Source: an uncultured Bacteroidia bacterium
GTDB taxonomy: Bacteria; Bacteroidota; Bacteroidia; Bacteroidales; UBA932
Assembly: GCA_902779785.1 (NCBI GenBank)
Contig: CACZDC010000007.1
Span: 1-64,000, forward strand
Direction of reading: 5' to 3'
Length of the DNA: 64,000 nucleotides
The notes under the pieces were generated by a model that saw only the letters and a program-made list of their open reading frames with translations, searched no databases and was not told the DNA's origin. Positions 1-9,035 of the stretch are shown here, in pieces. Position numbers and translations under genes: made by a program. The first letter of the stretch is position 1. Each line of letters begins with the position of its first letter.

Positions 1-105
1 GTACGTCCTTCCGGCACCGAGCCAAAGATCAAGTTCTATTTCGGAGCCTGCGGAGCCGACGCGCCTGAAAAAATTGAACGGCTGAAGGAGCAATTTATCT
101 CCTGA
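1..105 (+). CDS. Phosphoglucomutase/phosphomannomutase family, C-terminal fragment
   Basis: Only the last 34 codons are present; the frame is open from the first base and stops at TGA 103-105. The translation contains RPSGTEPKIKFYF, the phosphate-binding loop in the C-terminal domain of alpha-D-phosphohexomutases, which interconvert hexose-1- and hexose-6-phosphates. The GTEPK form fits the larger PGM/PMM branch rather than GlmM, and a separate GlmM lies at 10.8-12.2 kb. Most of the protein lies outside the window, so substrate preference cannot be judged. Confidence 0.8.
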   Translation, partial: VRPSGTEPKIKFYFGACGADAPEKIERLKEQFIS

Positions 106-126
106 TGACACTTTTTTAAGTCCGGA

Positions 127-158
127 CTTGCAAAAGTTACGAAAAGATTGTACTTTTG
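127..158 (+). promoter_or_regulatory. Promoter of tRNA-Ala
   Basis: A CTTG -33 element (127-130) lies 20 nt before TACTTTTG (151-158), a perfect TAnnTTTG -7 element. Transcription would start a few bases upstream of the tRNA 5' end at 170. A 12-bp perfect palindrome (AAGTCCGGACTT, 118-129) overlaps the -33 element. Confidence 0.7.
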
Positions 159-169
159 CAGTCCGTTTC

Positions 170-242
170 GGGGTATTAGCTCAGTTGGTAGAGCGATAGG
201 TTCGCAATCTATAGGTCAGGGGTTCGAATCCCCTATGCTCCA
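170..242 (+). tRNA. tRNA-Ala (anticodon CGC)
   Basis: A full cloverleaf can be drawn. The 7-bp acceptor stem is GGGGTAT/ATGCTCC. The anticodon arm has loop TTCGCAA, giving CGC. The T arm is AGGGG-TTCGAAT-CCCCT and the discriminator base is A242. The third acceptor pair is G3:U70, the classical alanine identity element. The 3' CCA is not encoded. It reads GCG codons. Confidence 0.93.
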
Positions 243-258
243 CTCTCAGATTTCTCGA

Positions 259-1362
259 ATGATACCTTTTCTATCTCTTAAGGACGTAACGGCTCTGCAC
301 GGAAACGAAATCGAAGCAGCCGTATCCCAGGTCGTACAAAGCGGATGGTACCTGCAGGGAGAGCAGAACGAACGTTTCGAGCGGCATTACGCCGAATTCA
401 TCGGTTCCGGCCACTGCATAGGCTGCGCCAACGGACTGGATTCCCTGATATGGATTTTCCGCGCCTACATCGAACTTGGCGAGATGAAGCCTGGGGACGA
501 GGTAATTGTTCCGGCTAACACGTATATCGCCACCATACTGGCCATCAGCGAGAACGGGCTGAAGCCCGTACTAGTGGAACCTCGCAGGGAAACGCTTGAG
601 ATTGACGACGACGCGATAGAAAGAGCCATCACGGGAAGGACAAAGGCAATCGCAATCGTGCATCTTTATGGACGTAATGCCTATACCGAAAAGATTGGAG
701 CACTCTGCCGCAAGTACGGACTGAAGTTGATTGAAGACAACGCCCAGGCCCACGGCTGCCGCGTTCCGGACGGCAGACGGACCGGTTCGGTCGGAGATGC
801 AGCAGGGCACAGTTTTTACCCCGGGAAAAACCTCGGCGCCTTGGGAGACGGAGGCGCCGTAACCACAGATGACCCGGCATTGGCGGAAACCGTACGTTCA
901 CTCGCAAACTACGGGAGTTCAAGGAAATACGTATTCAAATACACCGGGAGGAACAGTCGTCTCGATGAAATCCAGGCCGCCGTACTCGACGTAAAACTCC
1001 GCTACCTGGAGCAGGACAACGCCCATAGACAGAGGATTGCAGCCTACTATTACGAGAATATTTCCAACCCGCTTGTCACGCTCCCGGCACGTCTGGATGA
1101 TGCGCAGAATGTTTATCATCTCTTCCCCATCTTCAGTCCCCGAAGGGATGAACTTCAGAAATATCTCAAGGACAATGGAGTAGGCACGCTAATCCACTAC
1201 CCAATCCCTCCTCACAGGCAGGAATGTTATCCTGAGCTTGCCTGTCTGAGCCTGCCCGTCACGGAGCAGCTTGCCCTTCAGGAACTCAGCATCCCGATCG
1301 GCCCCTGCATCCGCGAAGAAGAGGCCGCAACGGTCGTATCGCTGCTTAACAGCTTTTCTTAG
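259..1362 (+). CDS. DegT/DnrJ/EryC1-family PLP aminotransferase
   Basis: This 367-residue fold-type I PLP enzyme belongs to the family that aminates keto-sugars for surface-glycan sugars. The PLP lysine is K190 in the motif [16 protein letters not shown], and the cofactor-nitrogen aspartate is D160 in EDNAQAHG. The start is ATG 259 because the frame upstream runs through tRNA-Ala. That puts the start codon 16 nt after the tRNA, so the two are probably co-transcribed. No other sugar-nucleotide genes are adjacent, so the substrate is open; 3-keto-6-deoxyhexose aminotransferases (FdtB/QdtB type) are the closest guess. It converges with the peptidase gene with 10 nt between the stops. Confidence 0.85.
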   Translation: MIPFLSLKDVTALHGNEIEAAVSQVVQSGWYLQGEQNERFERHYAEFIGSGHCIGCANGLDSLIWIFRAYIELGEMKPGDEVIVPANTYIATILAISENGLKPVLVEPRRETLEIDDDAIERAITGRTKAIAIVHLYGRNAYTEKIGALCRKYGLKLIEDNAQAHGCRVPDGRRTGSVGDAAGHSFYPGKNLGALGDGGAVTTDDPALAETVRSLANYGSSRKYVFKYTGRNSRLDEIQAAVLDVKLRYLEQDNAHRQRIAAYYYENISNPLVTLPARLDDAQNVYHLFPIFSPRRDELQKYLKDNGVGTLIHYPIPPHRQECYPELACLSLPVTEQLALQELSIPIGPCIREEEAATVVSLLNSFS

Positions 1363-1372
1363 GCAAGAAAAC

Positions 1373-2746
1373 CTATTCCTCGGGAGCGAACATTGGATCC
1401 CAGGCGGGAAGAAGTACAGGCTTCTGTGAAAGATAACCTTGCAGGGAAGCCGGGACAAAGCCCTTTTCCACCACAAGGCGGAACATATATTCGTCGAACC
1501 AGCGGTCCGTCATCACGATATTGCCCTTGTATCCTGAAGTCTCGCCCCAGCTGTTTTCGACCATCCATTTCGTCGGTTTCCCGTCCACGAGGTCCACGGC
1601 GATAAGAGTCATTGCGTGTGAGGAGCCGCTGGCGTGGGTCATCACCCTTTCCTTCTTGTCCATACCGAAAGACACGCCGAGAAGCGAGCTGTAGTCGAAG
1701 TTGTCCAGGTCGGCAATACCGCTCTTGCGGTCCAGGAACTTGCCCACGTCGCAGGAGAAGTACATTGCCTTGCCTGCCTTGATGGACGCTACGGCCATCT
1801 GCTTGATATCTTCCACCGGAAGGTTGAGATAGACCCAGTTCTGGCCGTCATAGACGTGGCGGTCGTACTCGATCTCATAGACCTTGTAATATTCGTGGCA
1901 GGGATCGTTCATCAGCATCACATAGCCGCTTTCCAGGTCCTCGCCGAGAAACTCTTTATAGAAACTCTTCGGAGTGTAAGTCCCGCTGCTCACAAAATTT
2001 CCCTTGGCATCATAGCGGTTCCACTGGAACTCAGTCGGAGGAACTCCCAGAGTCAAGGCAAGGATATGATAGATTTCCTTCAGCTGGGCAGTCTTCATAG
2101 CTTTCAGTTTGGCGGGACTTGCCGAAGCGGCCTCACGGAGATGCAGTCCGTACTCGCGAAGTTTGAGGGAGAGCTGGGAGCGCAACTGGGAAGTGCTGTT
2201 GGCCGCATAGGTCTCAGGCATAGCCTCGGACGGCACCACGCCATATTTCATCACGAGATTCGCAACCCCGGTGAAAGTGCCGCCGTCCCCGATTGGATGG
2301 GAAAAGAGCCAGTCCACGGTCCTGTCGTCAAAGGGAAGTTTACGCGTGTCTATCACGGCCTGGAGGAAGAGATTGGACTTTTCCAGCTGGTCGTAGAAGA
2401 AAAGATAATTCTGCGAAAAAGTAAAGGCCCCGAGATCGTATTTGGCTATCATTTGGGCACGCAGAACATTCAGGCCTGTGAAAAGCCAGCAGCGGCCGGA
2501 AGATTTCTGGTCGGTATGGCCCTTCGTCTTGACCATATCGGAGAAATGCAGGTCAAGGGCTGTCTTCTCAGCATTGGCGGCTAGGGTATTTATCGGAGCG
2601 ACGCTGAGGGCGTTTCGCAGGGCCTTGTCCGCCGCTGATGCGGAATAGCCCTTGCTGATTTCGCCGAGAAGGGCTTCGTCTATGCCCTGCGCGTTGATGG
2701 GAAGAAAGGCCAAAAGGCCGAGAATGGATGTTAAAATCCGTTTCAT
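1373..2746 (-). CDS. C1B-family cysteine aminopeptidase (bleomycin hydrolase/PepC-like), exported
   Basis: This 457-residue papain-fold protease has C86 in SSGRCWLF, the histidine in SSHAMTL and the asparagine in ENSWGE, so the Cys-His-Asn triad is complete. Bleomycin-hydrolase enzymes are usually cytosolic. This copy starts MKRILTSILGLLAFLPINAQ, a typical signal peptide, so it probably works in the periplasm. ATG 2746 was chosen because it begins the signal peptide; a longer frame upstream is not needed. The start overlaps the permease stop by 4 nt (ATGA), so it is translationally coupled as the last gene of the tyrS run. Confidence 0.88.
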   Translation of the reverse strand: MKRILTSILGLLAFLPINAQGIDEALLGEISKGYSASAADKALRNALSVAPINTLAANAEKTALDLHFSDMVKTKGHTDQKSSGRCWLFTGLNVLRAQMIAKYDLGAFTFSQNYLFFYDQLEKSNLFLQAVIDTRKLPFDDRTVDWLFSHPIGDGGTFTGVANLVMKYGVVPSEAMPETYAANSTSQLRSQLSLKLREYGLHLREAASASPAKLKAMKTAQLKEIYHILALTLGVPPTEFQWNRYDAKGNFVSSGTYTPKSFYKEFLGEDLESGYVMLMNDPCHEYYKVYEIEYDRHVYDGQNWVYLNLPVEDIKQMAVASIKAGKAMYFSCDVGKFLDRKSGIADLDNFDYSSLLGVSFGMDKKERVMTHASGSSHAMTLIAVDLVDGKPTKWMVENSWGETSGYKGNIVMTDRWFDEYMFRLVVEKGFVPASLQGYLSQKPVLLPAWDPMFAPEE

Positions 2747-3939
2747 AAGCGTTTGGATGGAGTAAGTGCGATAATAAAACCAATCAAAGCGACACCCGCC
2801 GTAGTCCACAGAATATCTGTAAACTTAAGGACTACCGGGTAAGCAGAGAAGGCATAGTTCCCCGGCATCTTGATGAAGCCGAAGCGAGACTGGAGCCATA
2901 CGAAAGCAATGCCCAGAACAAGTCCGGCAAGCATTCCGACCAAAGAAGACAGCCATCCCTCCAGAAGAAATATCCTCCGGATAAGCTGCGGAGTCGCGCC
3001 AAGGCTCTTCAAAGTCCCTATATCGTCTCCTTTTTCTATAATGAGCATTGTCAGGGAACTATAGATATTGAAGGCTATGACTATGACTACAAATATGAGT
3101 ATCAGGTAGATAGCGAGTTTCTCGTATTGCATCATACGAAAGATGGCTTCATTCTGGCGCTTGCGGTCAAGGACGCGATAATCCGGTCCGAGCCTTTCCG
3201 AAAGAGCCTTGACCATAGCCCCCTGGTCCACCCCCTCCCGGAGCCTGATTTCCACGCTGGACACCTCTCTTTCATAACCAAGCAATTCACGCATTGTCTC
3301 AATAGGCACAAGGACGAGCGTAGCATCCAGTTCGGCATTGACCGAAAGGATGGCGGAAGGCAGCAGCTTCACGCTTCTGAGGGACGCCGCCGGATTAGAC
3401 AGGGAAAGCTGGGTTTCACGGTCAGGATAATGGATTTCGAGAGGAGTCAGGAAGCGGGTGTTCAGCCCTAGAGACTGGGCCAGGGATGCTCCTACGACGG
3501 CCTGCGGCAAGTCCCCTCGATGAAGGAGAAAGCGTCCGTCCACGATATGGCCGGCAAGAGGACTTTCTTCTTCAGCGACGCTGTCCAGGCCCTTTACACG
3601 GCCGAGAGCCTGTGCGCTGCCATAGGAAAGGAAGGCCTGCTCTTCCAGGACACTGGACATATTCAGGACTTCATCCTGGGAATATGCCCATTGGAAAGCC
3701 TCGTGGTCGGGAATAAAATACTTCCCTTTGGCCGGCTTGACTGAAATGTCCGGATCCGCATCGCCGAGGGCATCCGAAACCAGCGCATTGAAACCGTTGA
3801 AAACGGAAAGGATAATGATGAGAGCTGCCGTGCCGAGAGCCATACCGGCCATCCCGATGCCCGAAATTATATTGATCACATTATGTGACTTGCGGGCAAA
3901 GAGGTAGCGGAAGGCGATGCGCAGCGGCAAGTTTGTCAT
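2743..3939 (-). CDS. ABC transporter permease, LolE/FtsX-like
   Basis: This 398-residue inner-membrane protein has the MacB/LolE layout: one TM helix near residues 25-48, a large periplasmic domain, and three C-terminal TM helices near 275-300, 325-352 and 370-395. The opening IAFRYLFARKSHNVINIISGI matches LolC/LolE, the lipoprotein-releasing permeases that hand lipoproteins to the outer-membrane sorting route. No ATPase (LolD) gene is adjacent. That fits the lone permease that often sits beside rbfA in Bacteroidota. It ends in an ATGA overlap with the peptidase gene. Confidence 0.85.
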   Translation of the reverse strand: MTNLPLRIAFRYLFARKSHNVINIISGIGMAGMALGTAALIIILSVFNGFNALVSDALGDADPDISVKPAKGKYFIPDHEAFQWAYSQDEVLNMSSVLEEQAFLSYGSAQALGRVKGLDSVAEEESPLAGHIVDGRFLLHRGDLPQAVVGASLAQSLGLNTRFLTPLEIHYPDRETQLSLSNPAASLRSVKLLPSAILSVNAELDATLVLVPIETMRELLGYEREVSSVEIRLREGVDQGAMVKALSERLGPDYRVLDRKRQNEAIFRMMQYEKLAIYLILIFVVIVIAFNIYSSLTMLIIEKGDDIGTLKSLGATPQLIRRIFLLEGWLSSLVGMLAGLVLGIAFVWLQSRFGFIKMPGNYAFSAYPVVLKFTDILWTTAGVALIGFIIALTPSKRL

Positions 3940-3958
3940 TTCACGCTTGTCGGGAAAT

Positions 3959-4306
3959 CTATTTCTTCAATAACTCTTCGATATGCTCGGCATAGTCGAG
4001 AGTCGTGTCAAGATAAAAAATCAACTCCGGGACAATCCTGAGCTGGCGCCCCATAACGTGGCCAAGCTCTCCCCTGAATGTTTTCAGGTTCTCTCCCAGC
4101 ATAGCCATAACGCTCTCCTGCCTGTCGGACGGGAAGATGCTTACATAGACCTTGGCGACGGACAGGTCAGGGCTTACCCTGACTTCGCTGACCGTGACCA
4201 TAGCCCCGCCGAAAGCGGCCATTCCCTTGGAACGGATTATCTCGGCAAGTGCTTTCTGTATTTCCCGGGCAACCTTGAGCTGCCTGGTGCTGGCTGGCTT
4301 TTCCAT
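3959..4306 (-). CDS. rbfA: Ribosome-binding factor A
   Basis: This 115-residue KH-fold protein is needed for late 30S maturation and 16S 5'-end processing. It shows the RbfA pattern: an N-terminal helix with RQLKVAREIQKALAEI, the central strand VRVSPDLSVAKVYVS, and a C-terminal segment with GRQLRIVPELIFYLD. The start codon ATG 4306 directly follows the tyrS stop codon, so the two are co-translated. Length is normal for the family. Confidence 0.92.
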   Translation of the reverse strand: MEKPASTRQLKVAREIQKALAEIIRSKGMAAFGGAMVTVSEVRVSPDLSVAKVYVSIFPSDRQESVMAMLGENLKTFRGELGHVMGRQLRIVPELIFYLDTTLDYAEHIEELLKK

Positions 4307-5593
4307 TTATAAAACGTTGATTATAAAGTAGTTCTTCTTACCCTTCTGAGCGAGGATATAATGGTCGTTGACAATGTCGTCGACAGTGATTTCGGCGGCA
4401 ATGTCGCCCACTTTATCCTTATTTATGGACACTCCCCCGCCCTGGACCATCTTGCGGGCTTCGCCCTTGGAGGGAAGGATGCTTGTCTTCACAGCCAGCA
4501 GATCCAGCACATTGCAGGGCAGGTCTTCGCGTTTGATGTCAAATGAAGGGACATCCGAGAACACGGCCCTGAAAGTGCGCTCATCAAGCCTCCGGAGAGC
4601 TTCTGAATTGCCTCCGAAGAGCATCTGGGAAGCCTCCAGGGCCTTGTCATAAGCCTCCTGTCCGTGACACATCACTGTAACTTCACGGGCAAGGACTTTC
4701 TGCAGTTCCCTGCGGCCGGGATCCTCGCGGTGCTTCGCAATCAGGCTCTCGATGGTCTCCCTGTCAAGCAGAGTGAATATCTTGATATAGCGCTCTGCAT
4801 CCTCGTCGGACACATTGAGCCAGAACTGATAGAACTCGTATGGAGATGTACGGTTGGCATCCAGCCAGACATTACCTTTCTCAGTCTTGCCGAACTTCGT
4901 GCCGTCAGCCTTGCGGATAAGCGGACAAGTCAGGGCGAAAGCCTCGCCTCCGTCCATCCGGCGAATAAGTTCAGTGCCGGTGGTGATATTGCCCCACTGG
5001 TCCGAACCTCCGAGCTGAAGGATGCAGCCCTTGTTCTTCCACAGCCAGTAGAAATCGTAACCCTGCATCAGCTGGTAGCTGAATTCGGTGAAGGACATAC
5101 CCTCGGAAGAGTCCCTCTGCAGACGCTTCTTGACCGAATCCTTAGCCATCATATAGTTGACCGTGATATGCTTGCCGATGTCTCGGATAAAGTTGATGAA
5201 AGAATAGTCCTTCATCCAATCGTAGTTGTTGACAAGCTCGGCGCGGTTGGGCGCATCGGAGTCAAAATCCAGGAAACGGCTCAGCTGGGCCTTGAGGCCT
5301 TCGACATTGTGACGAAGGGTTTCCTCGTCCAGAAGGTTGCGCTCGGCCGATTTCATCGAGGGATCGCCAATCATCCCCGTAGCCCCGCCGACAAGGGCGA
5401 AAGGTTTATGGCCACAAGCCTGGAAGTGCTTGAGTATCATAACACTTACAAGGTGACCAATATGAAGGGAGTCGGCCGTGGGGTCAATGCCTACATAGGC
5501 AGCCTGAGGGCCTTCCATAAGTTTTTCTTCGGTTCCGGGCATAATATCCTGGATCATGCCTCTCCATCTGAGTTCCTCAACAAAGTTTTTCAT
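4307..5593 (-). CDS. tyrS: Tyrosyl-tRNA synthetase
   Basis: This 428-residue class I synthetase charges tRNA-Tyr. The HIGH motif is literal (H44-H47 in SLHIGH), and the KMSKS loop is the bacterial variant KFGKT near residue 230. A C-terminal S4-type RNA-binding domain ends the protein. ATG 5593 is chosen because the alignment of the N-terminus ([12 protein letters not shown]) is canonical there and a -7 element lies just upstream. It is the first gene of the run tyrS-rbfA-permease-peptidase. Confidence 0.95.
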   Translation of the reverse strand: MKNFVEELRWRGMIQDIMPGTEEKLMEGPQAAYVGIDPTADSLHIGHLVSVMILKHFQACGHKPFALVGGATGMIGDPSMKSAERNLLDEETLRHNVEGLKAQLSRFLDFDSDAPNRAELVNNYDWMKDYSFINFIRDIGKHITVNYMMAKDSVKKRLQRDSSEGMSFTEFSYQLMQGYDFYWLWKNKGCILQLGGSDQWGNITTGTELIRRMDGGEAFALTCPLIRKADGTKFGKTEKGNVWLDANRTSPYEFYQFWLNVSDEDAERYIKIFTLLDRETIESLIAKHREDPGRRELQKVLAREVTVMCHGQEAYDKALEASQMLFGGNSEALRRLDERTFRAVFSDVPSFDIKREDLPCNVLDLLAVKTSILPSKGEARKMVQGGGVSINKDKVGDIAAEITVDDIVNDHYILAQKGKKNYFIINVL

Positions 5594-5599
5594 AACTTG

Positions 5600-5607
5600 C
5601 AAATATA
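5600..5607 (-). promoter_or_regulatory. -7 element of tyrS (near-leaderless)
   Basis: The minus strand reads TATATTTG followed by only 6 nt before the start codon. With the usual start a few bases past the TTTG, the mRNA leader would be about 0-3 nt. No clear TTTG -33 element is seen 19-21 nt upstream. Confidence 0.55.
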
Positions 5608-5672
5608 GCAATTTTTTTGCTAAAGTAATGCCGCGACGTAAACCACTGAAGCACAGCGACTTGCATTGCGGC

Positions 5673-5694
5673 CTTTGTCCTGTTTGGGACAAAG
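5673..5694. repeat. Perfect 8-bp hairpin between tyrS and mnmA
   Basis: CTTTGTCC (5673-5680) pairs with GGACAAAG (5687-5694) across a 6-nt loop. It lies downstream of mnmA on the minus strand. No U-tract follows on either strand, so it is not a standard intrinsic terminator; it could protect the mnmA 3' end. Confidence 0.45.
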
Positions 5695-5735
5695 ACCAGG
5701 CATCAACGAGCTGACAGTCAGCAACTTACACGGCA

Positions 5736-7142
5736 TCAGAGAATAACGCCGCTGCCGAGCATTTCGTCACCGGAGTACCAGACCGCGAACTGTCCCGGGG
5801 TGATCCCGCGCTGAGGCGAGTCGAAAAGGATGTAAAGTGCATTCTCCCGCATCAGGAGCGTAGCGCTCTGAAGAGGCTGGCGATAGCGGATCCTGACACG
5901 GTAGCGGCGCTGCTCTCCGGGAGCCATCCTGAGACTGTCCCGGAACCAGTGGATCTCGTCCGGGGCGATGGCAAGGCAGAAGCGGCTCAGGCCCTTGTGG
6001 TGATGGCCCTCGCCGACATAGACTATGTTCTTTGCGGTATCGGTGGCTATCACGAAGACAGGCTCCGCGTGCCCTCCGACACCCAGGCCCTTGCGCTGCC
6101 CTACGGTATAGAACTGAGCGCCTTCGTGGCGTCCGGCAATCACTCCGTAAGGATTTGATTTATAGCGTATTTTCTTAATATGTTTCTTGCCGCTGCGATA
6201 GACTTCCGTCTCGAAACGGATATCGTAGGAAAGTGGCGCGCAGAGGTGCTCAAGAATGGAGGTGTCAAGCGAGGCAAGAGCCTCTTCCCGATACGGACAC
6301 TCGCCCAGGGGAGCGCCGTCTGAAGTCAGGATTTTCTCTTCCGGAGCATAGCGCACTGTCTGCTCAAGGGAAGCCCCATCTTTAAGCAGGCTACGGAGAG
6401 TGTCCTGTTGGAAACGATATAGGGGATCATCAGCATACCAGGCATCGAAGACTTCGACGATATCGCCTTCCACCGATGTGAGTTTCTGCTTCAGGAAAGT
6501 CGGAAGGTCCACTTTACCGACAAAACAGATGCCCTGTGAATCTTTTTTTTCGGCTGAAGGCAAATCCGCTTCGTGCGCAATGCGGCGCACTTCCCGCTTC
6601 GGCAGTTCGCCGATGGGGAAAAGCGCCCGGGAAAGCTGCTCCTGGCTAAGCTGGCAGAGGAAATAGCTCTGGTCTTTGTTCGGGTCTGCTCCCTCGAAAA
6701 TCCGGCAAGTCCCGTCCGGGAGCACTTCCTTGCGGCAATAATGGCCGGTGGCCACATAGTCCGCGCCCATCTTTGAAGCGACTCTCAGAAAAGCGTCGAA
6801 CTTGATTTCCCGGTTGCAGAGCACGTCCGGATTAGGCGTGCGGCCCCGGGAATATTCGTCGAACATATAGTCCACGACCTTCTGCCTGTACTCCTTCGAC
6901 AAATCCACGAAGTAGAAGGGGATGCCTATCTTGCGTGCGACCATCTCAGCCACAAAACGGTCTTCCTCCCATTCGCAGTCCCCGTGCAAGGTCGCGTCCG
7001 CCTCGTGCCAGTTCTGCATAAACATAGCAAAGACGTCATAGCCCTGCTGTTTGAGAAGCAGGGCCGCGACTGAAGAATCCACGCCGCCCGAAAGGCCGAC
7101 ACAGACACGGATTTTTGCATTTTTACTCTCGGAAAGCTCCAT
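5736..7142 (-). CDS. mnmA: tRNA-specific 2-thiouridylase MnmA with large insertion
   Basis: This is the enzyme for the s2U34 modification of tRNA-Lys/Glu/Gln. The PP-loop SGGVDSS is at residues 18-24. The catalytic cysteines are C109 (PNPDVLCNREIKF) and C206 (SQGICFVG), and GQRKGLGVGG follows near 348. At 468 residues it is about 100 longer than usual. The extra residues lie between the GICFVG region and the TVGQRKGL motif, roughly 232-331, where the E. coli protein has about 20. All catalytic elements are intact and the frame is unbroken, so it is probably functional. Confidence 0.93.
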   Translation of the reverse strand: MELSESKNAKIRVCVGLSGGVDSSVAALLLKQQGYDVFAMFMQNWHEADATLHGDCEWEEDRFVAEMVARKIGIPFYFVDLSKEYRQKVVDYMFDEYSRGRTPNPDVLCNREIKFDAFLRVASKMGADYVATGHYCRKEVLPDGTCRIFEGADPNKDQSYFLCQLSQEQLSRALFPIGELPKREVRRIAHEADLPSAEKKDSQGICFVGKVDLPTFLKQKLTSVEGDIVEVFDAWYADDPLYRFQQDTLRSLLKDGASLEQTVRYAPEEKILTSDGAPLGECPYREEALASLDTSILEHLCAPLSYDIRFETEVYRSGKKHIKKIRYKSNPYGVIAGRHEGAQFYTVGQRKGLGVGGHAEPVFVIATDTAKNIVYVGEGHHHKGLSRFCLAIAPDEIHWFRDSLRMAPGEQRRYRVRIRYRQPLQSATLLMRENALYILFDSPQRGITPGQFAVWYSGDEMLGSGVIL

Positions 7143-7161
7143 TTTGTCTGTTTTTCCCCTG

Positions 7162-7169
7162 CAAAAGTA
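7162..7169 (-). promoter_or_regulatory. -7 element of mnmA
   Basis: The minus strand reads TACTTTTG, a perfect TAnnTTTG, 19 nt upstream of the mnmA start. No convincing -33 element is seen. The 85-nt gap is shared with the divergent cdd gene, whose own -7 candidate is the imperfect TATCTTGC at 7191-7198. Confidence 0.5.
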
Positions 7170-7227
7170 ACACTTTTCAAATTTATTTCCTATCTTGCAG
7201 GACTTTAGAACGCTAAAACTACTGTTT

Positions 7228-7707
7228 ATGAAAGACAGGCACCTGTCAATCGACTATATCGAGTATTCCTCCGTCAGCGAGATGGAGCCTCTCGATCAGG
7301 AACTGGTCCAAGCCGCAATCGAGGCGCAGAAGGGTTCCTATTCTCCTTATTCCCAGTTCCAGGTAGGCGCCGCCCTGCGTCTTGAAAACGGGCTGATAAT
7401 CAAGGGGGCCAATCAGGAGAATGTCGCCTACCCTTCAGGCCTGTGCGCGGAACGGACCGCAATGTTCGCCGCGAGCGCCAATTATCCCGACATCGCTTTC
7501 GATACGCTCGCCGTAGTCGGTGCGGACCATTGGGTTATCTGCGAAAGCCCGGCGACTCCCTGCGGAGCCTGCCGTCAGGTAATGGCCGAATACCAGAAAA
7601 AGTTCGGGAAAGCGCTGAAGATTATCCTCATCGGAAGCAAGCGTCTGTATAAGTTTTCCAAGGTTGATGACATCCTGCCCTTCATCTTCGACAGTTTGAA
7701 AGTTTAG
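7228..7707 (+). CDS. cdd: Cytidine deaminase
   Basis: This 159-residue zinc enzyme deaminates cytidine and deoxycytidine to uridine and deoxyuridine in pyrimidine salvage. The active site is complete: C73-A-E75 (GLCAERTAMF) and P-C112-G-A-C115 (PCGACRQ). It is the homotetrameric three-cysteine type. ATG 7228 was chosen because the upstream codons cover the promoter region. The 3' end of this gene carries the promoter of the SRP RNA. Confidence 0.93.
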   Translation: MKDRHLSIDYIEYSSVSEMEPLDQELVQAAIEAQKGSYSPYSQFQVGAALRLENGLIIKGANQENVAYPSGLCAERTAMFAASANYPDIAFDTLAVVGADHWVICESPATPCGACRQVMAEYQKKFGKALKIILIGSKRLYKFSKVDDILPFIFDSLKV

Positions 7708-7725
7708 AAAAAAGTATTACCTTTG
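7695..7725 (+). promoter_or_regulatory. Promoter of the SRP RNA, inside cdd
   Basis: TTTG (7695-7698) and TACCTTTG (7718-7725) are separated by exactly 19 nt, a consensus Bacteroidota housekeeping promoter. The -33 box lies within the last codons of cdd and the predicted start falls on the GGG at 7730. Confidence 0.8.
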
Positions 7726-7729
7726 CAGC

Positions 7730-7826
7730 GGGAAAGTCTTGCACGACCAGCTCCCTCTGAAGTCCCCCAGGACAGGAATGTAGCAAGGGTAGGAGGTCGT
7801 AGCGGTGCGATGCAAGTAGCTTTCCC
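7730..7826 (+). ncRNA. ffs: Signal recognition particle RNA (4.5S type)
   Basis: This 97-nt RNA has the universal SRP domain IV core: CCAGGACAGGAATGTAGCA, containing the GGAA tetraloop and the asymmetric loop bases that bind Ffh. The ends pair (GGGAAAG 7730-7736 with CTTTCCC 7820-7826) and are followed by T6 (7827-7832), so the closing stem also acts as terminator. The gene lies only 15 nt before the next start codon. Confidence 0.9.
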
Positions 7827-7841
7827 TTTTTTGTTTTTCTA

Positions 7842-9035
7842 ATGAAAGCCATCTATACCATCACTTCCTCGCTCCACGACGAGAATGCGGTCTCCGCAAT
7901 CTCTGACGCCTTTTTGAATGAGGTTTTCCCGGACGGGAACTTCCTTTTCCGAGGCAGCGACTTTTCTGATTTCGGCTCATCGGAACTAAGTCTGATTTAT
8001 ATCCGCACGGGCGGCGCGGAAGGCATTTTCCGCAGCCTTCTCCCTGAGATGCTCGCCCGCGGGACAGAACGCTACTATCTGCTGACTTCCGGCAAGAGCA
8101 ATTCTCTGGCCGCCTCTCTGGAGATCCTCTCTTATCTCCGTCAGCAGGGGCTCAAGGGCGAGGTCCTGCACGGGCCGGCAGATTACTTAAGGAAACGTAT
8201 CGCCATCTTGGAGAAGGCATCCGAGGCAAGGCTGAAACTCAAGGACGCGCGACTCGGAGTCATCGGACAACCATCAGACTGGCTGATTTCATCCCACGCC
8301 GACCCTATGGCCGTAATGGACAAACTTGGGATGCGTCTTGTCGAAATTCCGATGGAAGAACTGCTGCAGGAAATAGGACTTGCCGAAGGAGAGCCGGCTC
8401 CCGGAGAAGTGGAGATGGCGCCGTCTGTCCGGGCGGCCTATCCCGGGGCTGTCAAAATATACAAGGCACTTCGTGTCCTGGTAGAGCGCTACCAGCTTAA
8501 AGCATTTACTCTCAGGTGTTTCGACCTCCTTAGCGAAGTCGGGAACACCGGCTGCCTTGCCCTTGCAAGTTTCAACTCGGAGGGTATTCCCACAGCCTGC
8601 GAGGGGGATGTTCCGGCTTTGCTGTCAATGATCTGCGCCGAGGCCGTGACCGGCTGCCCCGGCTTTCAGGCTAATCCTGCCAGAATCGACGTTGAAAGCG
8701 GTGAGATGCTCTTTGCCCATTGCACCATACCTTTCTCAATGGTAACAAACTGGCAGTACGACACTCATTTCGAGTCCGGCATAGGGGTCGGGATCCACGG
8801 GCACTTCCCGGAGGGTCCGGTCACTGTATTCAAGCTTTCAGGAGATCTTAAACGGCATTTTGCAGCCGAAGGTGAACTGCTGTGCAACCAATACGAAGAC
8901 AATCTGTGCCGCACGCAAGTTCTCCTCCGGCTCTCCCCCGCCGATGCCCGTTATTTCCTTTCAGATCCAATAGGCAATCACCATATCATCCTCCCGGGCC
9001 ACTGCAAGGCCCTCCTGGAAGAGTTCCTTTCTTAG
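7842..9035 (+). CDS. L-fucose/arabinose isomerase-fold protein, function unknown
   Basis: This 397-residue cytoplasmic protein resembles the FucI/AraA superfamily in its C-terminal half. There is an acidic motif around ACEGDVPALLSM (E254, D256), then FAHCTIP (H293), then GNHHIILPGH near the C-terminus, the pattern of metal-binding sugar isomerases. It is shorter than L-fucose isomerase (about 590). No kinase, aldolase or transporter is nearby, so the substrate is unknown and a non-sugar role is possible. The start is ATG 7842, 9 nt after the SRP RNA terminator; expression may depend on read-through or an unseen promoter. Confidence 0.6.
   Translation: MKAIYTITSSLHDENAVSAISDAFLNEVFPDGNFLFRGSDFSDFGSSELSLIYIRTGGAEGIFRSLLPEMLARGTERYYLLTSGKSNSLAASLEILSYLRQQGLKGEVLHGPADYLRKRIAILEKASEARLKLKDARLGVIGQPSDWLISSHADPMAVMDKLGMRLVEIPMEELLQEIGLAEGEPAPGEVEMAPSVRAAYPGAVKIYKALRVLVERYQLKAFTLRCFDLLSEVGNTGCLALASFNSEGIPTACEGDVPALLSMICAEAVTGCPGFQANPARIDVESGEMLFAHCTIPFSMVTNWQYDTHFESGIGVGIHGHFPEGPVTVFKLSGDLKRHFAAEGELLCNQYEDNLCRTQVLLRLSPADARYFLSDPIGNHHIILPGHCKALLEEFLS

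Noticed and set aside
148..258. A longer N-terminus for the DegT aminotransferase
   Set aside because: The extension would translate through tRNA-Ala; the family N-terminus aligns with ATG 259.
5673..5694. Intrinsic terminator of mnmA
   Set aside because: The 8-bp hairpin is perfect, but no T-tract follows on the mnmA strand.
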